Part shown: in pieces, positions 1-7,630 of the stretch | How positions within the stretch are numbered: position 1 is the first letter of the stretch | Layout: each line of letters opens with the position of its first letter | Assembly: GCA_001839685.1 (NCBI GenBank) | Contig: MLAK01000849.1 | Span: 76,204-140,203, forward strand | DNA length: 64,000 bases | DNA from: Tritrichomonas foetus | Taxonomy: Eukaryota > Parabasalia > Tritrichomonadida > Tritrichomonadidae | Direction of reading: 5' to 3' | Program-made: the position numbers and the translations under genes | The notes under the pieces: model-generated | Told to the model about the DNA's origin: nothing | Databases searched by the model: none | The model's input: the letters and a program-made list of their open reading frames with translations, nothing else

Positions 1-1321
1 CCCTTTTAGAATTCACAAAAAGTTTGATGTGCTTTATTTCAAAAAAATCATATAAATCATCTATCAAAATATTTTATTCTTTCAGAATTAATTCTGATCA
101 TATACAAAATCAAAATAATTCTTGAGGAAAAAAAGATATTTCAGATGACTGGCCAGCCGCTATTTCACTTTTTCAATATTCACAAAGGTTCAAAAATGTA
201 GATATTTTATTTTTGAGAGTGATGAATCGAAAAATTATGTATCCTTTTCAATTTTATTTCAATAATTTGGTTTTAGCGTAATCCAATTCTTTTTTATTTT
301 TTCCCCTTCTTTTTTTCGATAATAAATAACATTCTCGATGATCCATTTGTTTTCCCCGTATATTTTTTGTATTTCTAAAATAATAAAAAACAGTAAAAAA
401 TTATTGATCACCTAAATTTCATATGATGTATTCCTTCAATGAAAACCGATCAAATCGAAAGACTTTCATGTCTATAACATTATTTCGATGTCTGAACAAA
501 ATGTCATAATATGACTCATATGCAAAATTAGAAAATATGGAAATTTCTGGAAATGCAAAAGAAAAAAGTGAGAAGCAATTATAAGTACGGCTGGCAAACA
601 GAAAGAAAGTTATTTGGGATTGAATTAATTTGCGCAACGATTTTTTGATTAAATCTGGCCAGAGCCATTTCAAAATGTATATCATTTACTACACAGAATA
701 ATCAGGCAAATATAATCCTCTAAAAACATAGTTTTGATAATCATCTCATAAATATTCAAAAGTTGTGGCCTTTTAGATTATGAATGGAAAAATTACTTTT
801 ATACCTCTGCATTACGACCAAACATGAATACCGCTTTTGGCCAATTCGAAAGGTGAATTTTGAATTTCTTGCTTTAACTTTTGGTCGTAATGAAGAGGCG
901 TGAAAGTAAATTCGTATTGCGCACTACAAAAATTGTGATTGAATTGATGAAGAAATTCTTGGGGAGGGGCAAAAAACGATTTTTTTGAAACCCAAAATTT
1001 TGTCTGTTAAAAACTAATTAGATTCGTCAGATATCATATAAATTGGAAAATAATCAACTCAAAAGAAAGACAATCGAAGGATCAGCCTACAGCCTATAGT
1101 TAAATTTTTACCTCAAACTCGATTTGACTGCAGGTATTCGGAACTCTGAGTGGACAAATTAACTTTGCTATTTTTGAAAGTCGAAAAAATCTTTGAAATA
1201 TGTCGGGAACTTAATGAAGTCGAAGTTGAAGAAAGTTCAAATAAAAAAAAAGATGACTCCACTTTTCATTTGAAATAAAAGTAACACTTTCAATTTGAAG
1301 TAATTCATTCGTGACATATGT
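1..1321. other. non-coding left edge, AT-rich
   Basis: No convincing gene is visible here. An 88-codon ATG frame on the minus strand (419-685) has no recognisable domain and no initiator, so I do not call it. The only structured item is the palindromic element at 802-899, listed separately. The stretch ends at the left target-site duplication of the TIR element. Confidence 0.5.
802..899. repeat. short dispersed palindromic element, copy 1
   Basis: Two 19-bp arms, 804-822 (starting CCTCTGCATTACGACC) and 880-898 (ending CGTAATGAAGAGG), are inverted complements with one mismatch. They flank about 57 bases containing AAACATGAA and AGGTGAA. A diverged relative lies at 14382-14487 with the same order of blocks. 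I read it as a small MITE-like or foldback element. No target duplication is obvious and the function is unknown. Confidence 0.6.
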
Positions 1322-1329
1322 ATTTTTCA
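1322..1329 (+). repeat. left target-site duplication of TIR element copy 1
   Basis: ATTTTTCA directly precedes the element and is repeated exactly after it at 2426-2433. Confidence 0.8.
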
Positions 1330-2425
1330 AGATGTATACAAACCAAATAGTCTTAACGTACGAAATCACTAAAATGATCCTTATCATCAGTATTACTTAA
1401 TACCATCAGTCAAAAATCAAAACCCAAATAGCTAAAAGAATGACGAAAATTTCCCTTATCGCAAACTTCGCAAATGGCCGAATTCAAAAATATTTCGAAA
1501 ATGATTCTGAAGAAGCTATTGTTTCAGTTTTCGGGTGATAAGTCTTTCAGTCAATTGTTAAATCTATTTTTTATAGTTATGAGCCATATTTATTCATAGT
1601 TTTGAAATTTTGCAACAATTAAACCGAAAAAAGAGCGATTTTGGAGAAAGCCTAAAAAAAATTGTGAGAAGCTTTTTTTCCAAGAATCACAAAGATTATA
1701 ATACTGCTTCCCATAATTCTATTTACACTTCTTCTATCGATTTTTAATTAAAAATCGCGAAAATTTTGATAGTTTTAACTCAGTGATGTTGAATTAATTC
1801 AATTTCCATTTGACAAATATGAATGTATTGAAATCTTTTCTGCCATAAAATTTTAGTATATGAAGAAAATAGACTGGCAGTCCTCAACAGCACATTCTCA
1901 AGCAGGGATACAGATACAACGATTGAAAGACCAAATCAAGAAAAATGGAATCCAATATGTTTTTTTCCAGACTCGATGCCAAGTGACTTTTCTGATGACT
2001 CGCCATTTAGATGGCAAAACATTCGTAATCTTCTCATTGATGCCTAAATTTTTTTTATTTATATCAAAATTATTAATATTTTTTTTATACTTCATTTTTG
2101 TATTTTGGAAAACATTATAATTTTCGATGGAAGGTCATATGATAATAAAAAGCACGATTTATGATAAGAAATAATCAAGATATTAATGCTATAAAATCAC
2201 TTTTTATCTCTATAATTCTCAGAAATTTCTGTGGGGTTTATTTTTTTCTCACAATTTTTTTATGGATTTGGTTTTCTCTGTATCTTGATTTTTAAATTAT
2301 AATATTTATATATTATTAATAGGATTACAATTAAATAATTTTTAGATGACAATAATATCAACAATTATTCATTTAGATCTCTCAATAGTCTTCTACATCT
2401 AGAGCTAGTTAGTTTGTATACATCT
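1330..2425 (+). mobile_element. 1.1-kb TIR DNA element, copy 1 (non-autonomous)
   Basis: The element starts AGATGTATACAAACC and ends GTTTGTATACATCT. The terminal inverted repeats match over 21 bp with two mismatches. It is flanked by the 8-bp direct repeat ATTTTTCA (1322-1329 and 2426-2433), which is 9 bp if the final T is counted as duplication. A second copy about 99% identical lies at 23152-24248 with a different 8-bp duplication, so both are recent insertions. No transposase is recognisable, and the 86-codon ATG frame (1860-2120) runs into AT-rich low-complexity sequence. A different frame looks more like protein (see 1832-2047). An 8-9 bp duplication suggests a hAT- or Mutator-type element, but the superfamily is inferred. 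Confidence 0.85.
1832..2047 (+). pseudogene. coding-like fragment inside TIR element copy 1
   Basis: A 71-codon frame with no Met start runs from just after a TGA to TAA. It has mixed, protein-like composition (blocks such as EENRLAVLNSTF, FPDSMPSDFSDDSPF and WQNIRNLLIDA at the end). The overlapping ATG frame is less protein-like. The same frame is open in copy 2 (23655-23870) with only a few substitutions. It may be the 3' exon of a transposase or of a captured host gene; an ATTTTAG just upstream of the acidic start could be an acceptor site. I do not recognise the family. Confidence 0.35.
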
Positions 2426-2433
2426 ATTTTTCA
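2426..2433 (+). repeat. right target-site duplication of TIR element copy 1
   Basis: ATTTTTCA repeats the left flank exactly. It lies about 50 bases upstream of the predicted initiator of the F-BAR gene, so the insertion sits in that gene's proximal promoter. Confidence 0.8.
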
Positions 2434-2483
2434 GATAAACTCATTCAAGATTATATGAAAAAGTTCCAAATAGAATTGAATTG

Positions 2484-2488
2484 TCATT
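2484..2488 (+). promoter_or_regulatory. initiator (Inr) of the F-BAR gene
   Basis: TCATT matches the trichomonad Inr consensus TCA(C/T)(A/T). The A would be the start of transcription, 12 bases before the ATG at 2498. Confidence 0.5.
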
Positions 2489-2497
2489 CGACAATAA

Positions 2498-3574
2498 ATG
2501 CAAGAGAAAATCTGCTACAAAAAATATCCAGAATTATTTGGCCTTCTTGTTGATACTCAAACACAAGCAGTTAGTCAATACACACGAATAAAACAATATT
2601 TTTCTGGTCTAACTGGAAATATCGACGAACTTGTCGGAGCAATTCAGAAATTTTCGTATGAATATCTTCCAAAATCAGACAAAAGGGCAATTTCACCCAA
2701 ATTTACCCCACCAAAACACGATACAAGCGTTCAATCAGAATTAGGAAAAGCATTTCCAGATCTCGCCTCGTCGAAGCTTATGCAAGAAGAAGCATTCAAT
2801 ACAATTTGCGACACTATAAAAACGGACATTGTTACCAAACTTGACAAAGACTGTAAAGATTATCAAATGAAATTCAACGAGCTTGTTGTTTTATATCAGC
2901 AAAACCTCAACTCTCTTCAGGGCGAAGTCAAGAAATATGAGACCCTTCATGCTGATTATGTCAAAGCCGGAAAAGCTGTGCAAGATGCTATCAAATCTAA
3001 TTCCAAAAATGTTAATAGCTTGAAATCGAACTTTAAGAAAGCGAAAGCAGCTGCACTTGATGGACATCAAAAGTTCACAATGTTTTGTGGAAATCTGTCA
3101 GTCCAAATGGAAAAAATATTATCCAATTTTGAAGACCTCGAACAGTGGAGATGCAATAATATGCAGATTCTTTTAAGAACTGTTTCTGATTCCCTCTTCA
3201 GAATTTCTACTGCTTTCGTCGAAGGAAAATCTTACTTTTTCAATGATATTCATCATGCACCAATTGAAAACGATACAGATGAAGTGAAGTTAAATGCCCA
3301 GCTTCCTGAAACATCAGATAACTTCCAACTCATCAAAGTGAATCCAGCAATATGTCACTTCCTTACACCCGAACAACTTTTTGCCCAAGAAATTGCGAAG
3401 AAGCACCCAATTTACAAGGCAAAACGAAATTTCGCCGGAATGAATGAGTTTTTACGAGTAATTGAGGGTGAATATGTTGTAGGACTTAGCGAAGCAGGAG
3501 GAAGCATAAAATGTCAGAATGTGAATGAATCTATTGGTTTTTTACCAAAGGATGTTCTTGAAAGAGTTAAATAA
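2498..3574 (+). CDS. F-BAR and SH3 domain protein
   Basis: The 358-residue protein opens with a helical F-BAR-type segment (about 1-255; FGLLVDTQTQAVSQYTRIK near the start, then long charged helices). It ends with a short SH3-like module (about 318-358; GEYVVGLSE followed by IGFLPKDVLERV). F-BAR/SH3 proteins (PACSIN, CIP4 and yeast Bzz1 types) bend membranes and link them to actin during endocytosis or protrusion, and that role is inferred here. The start is fixed by an ATG 12 bases after an Inr and by the family's usual N-terminal position. The stop overlaps TAAA, the trichomonad poly(A) motif. A transposon copy ends 64 bases upstream of the ATG. No substrate or partner can be named. Confidence 0.75.
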   Translation: MQEKICYKKYPELFGLLVDTQTQAVSQYTRIKQYFSGLTGNIDELVGAIQKFSYEYLPKSDKRAISPKFTPPKHDTSVQSELGKAFPDLASSKLMQEEAFNTICDTIKTDIVTKLDKDCKDYQMKFNELVVLYQQNLNSLQGEVKKYETLHADYVKAGKAVQDAIKSNSKNVNSLKSNFKKAKAAALDGHQKFTMFCGNLSVQMEKILSNFEDLEQWRCNNMQILLRTVSDSLFRISTAFVEGKSYFFNDIHHAPIENDTDEVKLNAQLPETSDNFQLIKVNPAICHFLTPEQLFAQEIAKKHPIYKAKRNFAGMNEFLRVIEGEYVVGLSEAGGSIKCQNVNESIGFLPKDVLERVK

Positions 3575-4165
3575 ATTCATATGAATAGCTTTTCATTTTC
3601 CTTTATGCATTCCTGTCTTTTTTGCATTTTAACTAATTTTTTCAACTGTTTTCGAATTATTCTGTATTTTTATTCAGCAGCAGTGTTATCCCTGAAAAGA
3701 AATTTATGATTTTTTTTATTGCTTTCAAGTTATTTGATAAAATTTTATTCTATCAACTCCTTTGATGCAATGGCTTCACATGTGCTAATGTATTTCATAG
3801 TTATCACCAATTGTGATATTATGTTTGATTCCAAAAATTTTCTTGATTTTGACTCTATCTGATGATTCTTATATGAATCGAGATGAAAAATATTACATGT
3901 ATCGTTTCGAATCATTCTTTGAATGAATGATTATTTGATTTTTCATGTTTTGTTTAACTCATCATAGTGTCAATCTGATAGTGAAATTCATCTCAATTTC
4001 GATTAGAAAAACCTTCTTCCTCAATTATCTTTTCATCTTTCTGCTTTGATGTTGATGTGAACTGGTGTTATTTCATATGATAAAATGCAAGGCCAATTTT
4101 TTAGCCATTAACGGTCACACCAAATTTAACTAAACAGACATTGTCAAAAAAAATCCACTTTTTTA
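3575..4165. other. intergenic spacer
   Basis: AT-rich spacer between two same-strand genes. I see no gene, RNA or clear repeat, and no exact Inr close to the next ATG. Confidence 0.4.
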
Positions 4166-5476
4166 ATGTTGGTCGCATTCTTTCTTTCCGCAGCCCTCGC
4201 TGCTCCAAATCTCGTCAATACGAACGTACAACGCCGATATTTAATTCGTGATAATCTTATCACAGTTACAGTTACAGCCGATGTTCAGAATGATGGAGAT
4301 CAATCCGTCCGCGAATATGCTTTTTCTGTCACACCTCGTGAAGCTGCCCACATTGGCAGAACAGTTTCTTCATTCTCACGCAAGCTTTCTCGTAGTTTCG
4401 AAGAATCTCTTCCAATCAAACGCGAAGGAAACGATTTCATTGTCGATTTGAAACGCGAAATCGCTCCAGGTGAATCAGTTACAATTTACTTCACCTACAC
4501 GCTTGGCGATTACTTCCTCTTCCTCCGCCAAAAAATCCAACTCAATCAAAAGTTTGGACTTTACTTCAATACAACGAAATTCTATCATTCGAGATATCCA
4601 ACATCAAGCTCCTCACTTTCAATTGACGGAATTTCAAAATCGCAAATTATCAAAAAGACAGAAGATGCTCTTCTTAAAGTGATGTCATCATCTCTTCAAT
4701 TGAACTCGCTTACAGAAGACGACGGAAAAGATTTCGAAGTCGAATATACAACAGCCAGATCTCTCCCAAGAATCGACGAAATCAATTCAAGAACTGTCGT
4801 TTCACATTGGGGAAAAACCAAGCAAAGTTCTTTCTATTCAATTACAAACGCTGGACCAAAATTCGTCGGTGAATTTAACCGTATTGATTTCACCCAAAAT
4901 TCACCTTGCTACCTTCAAAATCTTATGATGACACCACCAGAGGGAGCTTACAATTTCTGGGCTACAGATGAATCTGGACAACTCCAAAAAGACATGGAAC
5001 TCAGAGGAAAAGAACTCGAGATTCCTCTTAGAGGTCCAATGCTTAGTTCATGGAAGGCAACTTTCACTGTCGGCTGGACAATCGATACCAGCAAATTTGT
5101 CAGTCATCATTTCCGCTATCGTGCACCACTTCTTACTCCATTCATTAGCGCACCAGTTAGAGATGTCTCAGCAGAAATTATCTTACCAGAAGGTGCAAAA
5201 ATCGAACAAGTGACAGTTCCAATTGATGCAAATGTGACCCAATTTTCTGAAGTTCAAAACCTCGATTTAAATGGTCGTGTAGTCGTTAGAATCGAGGTTC
5301 ACAACCTTTCTTCAGATGATGAAATTCCAGTCACTATCACATACAAGCTCGACTATTTAGCCAACTTCTTGAAGATCATCTGCTTAACAGCAGCGTTCAG
5401 CATATTGTTCTGCGGAATCATCATCTTCCGCCGTATCGACTGTGGAATTAACGTATCAAAGCCAAAAACTGACTAA
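4166..5476 (+). CDS. OST1: ribophorin I, oligosaccharyltransferase subunit (OST1)
   Basis: The protein has 436 residues. A short signal peptide (LVAFFLSAALAAP) precedes a lumenal domain. One membrane segment lies near the C-terminus (about 399-420, ICLTAAFSILFCGIIIF) with a short cytosolic tail. Family landmarks are an N-terminal NVQRRYLIRDNLITVTVT block and the central VVSHWGKT, which matches the VSHWGNI of ribophorin I. The subunit helps the OST complex transfer lipid-linked oligosaccharide to asparagine in the ER. Animal ribophorin I is about 600 residues, so this is a short form similar in length to yeast Ost1. ALG1, an upstream step of the same pathway, is at 41470. Stop and TAAA overlap. 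Confidence 0.85.
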   Translation: MLVAFFLSAALAAPNLVNTNVQRRYLIRDNLITVTVTADVQNDGDQSVREYAFSVTPREAAHIGRTVSSFSRKLSRSFEESLPIKREGNDFIVDLKREIAPGESVTIYFTYTLGDYFLFLRQKIQLNQKFGLYFNTTKFYHSRYPTSSSSLSIDGISKSQIIKKTEDALLKVMSSSLQLNSLTEDDGKDFEVEYTTARSLPRIDEINSRTVVSHWGKTKQSSFYSITNAGPKFVGEFNRIDFTQNSPCYLQNLMMTPPEGAYNFWATDESGQLQKDMELRGKELEIPLRGPMLSSWKATFTVGWTIDTSKFVSHHFRYRAPLLTPFISAPVRDVSAEIILPEGAKIEQVTVPIDANVTQFSEVQNLDLNGRVVVRIEVHNLSSDDEIPVTITYKLDYLANFLKIICLTAAFSILFCGIIIFRRIDCGINVSKPKTD

Positions 5477-5600
5477 ATGAATCTTTTCAAATGCAATTGA
5501 TATATTTTGCTTCACGTGATATAAAAAAACTAAAACAGAAAATTCACAAACGAATTTTTTTTACTTTTCAAAAGACTAAAAAAATTAATATCATATTTTC

Positions 5601-5690
5601 ATTTTATTCTATAGTGTTTCATTTTATTCTTTAGTGTTTCATTTTATTCTTTTGTTTTTCATTTTATTCTTTAGTGTTTCATTTTATTCT
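5601..5690 (+). repeat. 20-bp minisatellite, 4.5 copies
   Basis: ATTTTATTCT recurs at 5601, 5621, 5641, 5661 and 5681, each followed by a TTAGTGTTTC-like half unit. It lies in the convergent spacer 5477-5872 between ribophorin I and the IBD gene. The rest of that spacer shows nothing else. Confidence 0.85.
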
Positions 5691-5872
5691 TAAATAATCA
5701 TTCTATAGATGTTACAATTGTTAATATATATATAAGAACGAATTATAAATTCAGAACGAATGAAAACAGAAATGATCTAAAGTATATAAAAAATAAAAGG
5801 GTAATAGAAATCGCATTTATTCTTATAGTATATTCATGAATATGCATAAATACAAATATATTTATTTCGCTT

Positions 5873-6850
5873 CTATTTCGATCTATTCTTTCTCACCATT
5901 GGTGAACATGTCATTAGTTGTGCTTCATTACATGTTCTTGTGAATATTCCTGGCTGGTGAATTAGAAGTCTGACATCATCAAAGTCGATTTTGTTCGTAT
6001 CAAATCCTGGACAGAACATGTTTGCTTGCTGGATATTTAATTCCACAAATCCGTGAGTTGGAAAGTTCCCTTGTTGATGAAACAAAGATCCATCAATAGC
6101 TTTGATTCCAAGCAAGCGTGCAAATTGGCCTTTATTCACTTTAAACACATTATCAGTAACCCACTGAACACCAGTAAGTTCTGCATATGCTTCAGAAACA
6201 GATGCCACTCTAAGGGCATCAAATAATTTATGGAAAAATCGACAATTGACGTGATTTTTCCTTTGAAAAAAATCATAAACTAAATCGACAAATGGAATAT
6301 CCTTATTTGGCCAGAAATAAGATGGAATAAAGCCAAGTTGAACTGGATTCAATGTTGCATTTGTATTCAAACAAATGTCATTGAAAAGTTGATCAGTTCT
6401 GGCGGCAGATGCTGTTGGTGAAGTCCATGTTTCTATCTTCCTTCTGGTCCTTCTAGGTTGGAATTTCTCCATTGCAGATAATTCGATTTTTGCTGTGAAC
6501 ATCGGCGGTGGCATCATCACTGGAAGTTGTTGATGATTAATGAATTTTGATTTACTTTGAGACATTCCAAAACGTTTACGAGGCAAATTCATTGGATATG
6601 TTGGTAATTTGACATTTTTCATCAACGGCGCAGAATCAACTGAAGTAATACCTGAAGAAAAAGAACTGTAATCAAAATTACTTTGTTGACTTGAATAGTT
6701 TTGCGGGTTAACTTGGCTTGTTTGTACTGATGAGGAAATAGAAGACGCGTCTGAAAAAATATCGGGATTAAAAGTATCATTTTCGAATCCAAAGAAGTCA
6801 TTCTGTTGATCATCATCAAAGCCATCTTCATCCCAATCGAAATTCATCAT
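5873..6850 (-). CDS. initiator-binding (IBD) domain transcription factor, IBP39-like
   Basis: The protein has 325 residues. The N-terminal half is acidic and then Ser/Gln/Asn/Pro-rich. Residues about 152-270 match the winged-helix initiator-binding domain of Trichomonas IBP39 (GFIPSYFWP, FFQRKNHVNCRFFHKL, VTDNVFKVNKGQFARLLG, GNFPTHGF). That domain binds the TCA(C/T)(A/T) initiator at transcription start sites and is a parabasalid hallmark. The N-terminal extension here is long and low-complexity, unlike the compact IBP39 layout as I recall it, so this is probably a paralogue rather than IBP39 itself. Two adjacent ATGs open the gene; either could be used. No initiator is obvious upstream. Confidence 0.8.
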   Translation of the reverse strand: MMNFDWDEDGFDDDQQNDFFGFENDTFNPDIFSDASSISSSVQTSQVNPQNYSSQQSNFDYSSFSSGITSVDSAPLMKNVKLPTYPMNLPRKRFGMSQSKSKFINHQQLPVMMPPPMFTAKIELSAMEKFQPRRTRRKIETWTSPTASAARTDQLFNDICLNTNATLNPVQLGFIPSYFWPNKDIPFVDLVYDFFQRKNHVNCRFFHKLFDALRVASVSEAYAELTGVQWVTDNVFKVNKGQFARLLGIKAIDGSLFHQQGNFPTHGFVELNIQQANMFCPGFDTNKIDFDDVRLLIHQPGIFTRTCNEAQLMTCSPMVRKNRSK

Positions 6851-7630
6851 AAGATCGTAGAAATATTTTTAAATAGTATCACATCATCTCTTCTCAAAAT
6901 TGAAAGCCCTGGTTTTTGTGTGAAAATTTGAAATATATCGGTTCTTTTTCTATGGAACGATAAAGTTTGAATCATTCCACAAAAAATTACCGGAATTTGC
7001 AAGATGCACGAAAATCCTCACTATATTCATAGATGAAATGTATATCCAGATGGTTTTTTCCACAAAAGTGATGATTCATAAACTAAATTATGATTTTGAA
7101 TGATAGCTAATGATGCTAATATTTTTCGATAAAACCAAACCGAACCACTTTTATTTTTGATGAAAACCATGAAACTGTTATTCTTTTTCAATTTCTTTCA
7201 ATAAAATCATTCAAGACAATTTGATAAGTGGAATTGCGCATATTTTATGATTAAATGATTAATTTGTTCATTCGCACTATTAATATCAATATTTATCTAA
7301 AAAAATGAAAATAATATATAAATATTAAAATAATTTTTTATGATGTTTGATATCACTCATTAAATGTGCTCACAAAACTTAAAAGATTATTAGGGACACA
7401 ATTTTGCCTCAATACATGATTTTTCATATGAAACCACACCCATTAAATTTTCTTATTTTTAGGTTCTCATGAGCTTTTATGATTTTATTATAAAACAACC
7501 AATGACGAATGGAATATTTCAGCATGAAAATACTAGAAACTTTAGTCATAATAACGATTTGCAATTTCATGATAAATAAATTCATAATTTTGTTAACAAT
7601 TAACTTTCGGTATTTCTCTTGTCAAAAATT
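6851..7630. other. intergenic spacer
   Basis: 780 bases between two minus-strand genes. Very AT-rich. I find no coding frame, RNA gene or tandem repeat. Confidence 0.4.

Noticed and set aside
419..685. 88-codon ATG frame on the minus strand at the left edge
   Set aside because: No domain, no initiator, AT-driven composition, and isolated in a non-coding stretch.
1860..2120. 86-codon ATG frame in TIR element copy 1 (and 23683-23943 in copy 2)
   Set aside because: The second half is A/T-run low complexity, and the overlapping frame 1832-2047 is more protein-like; identity between copies reflects recent transposition, not selection.
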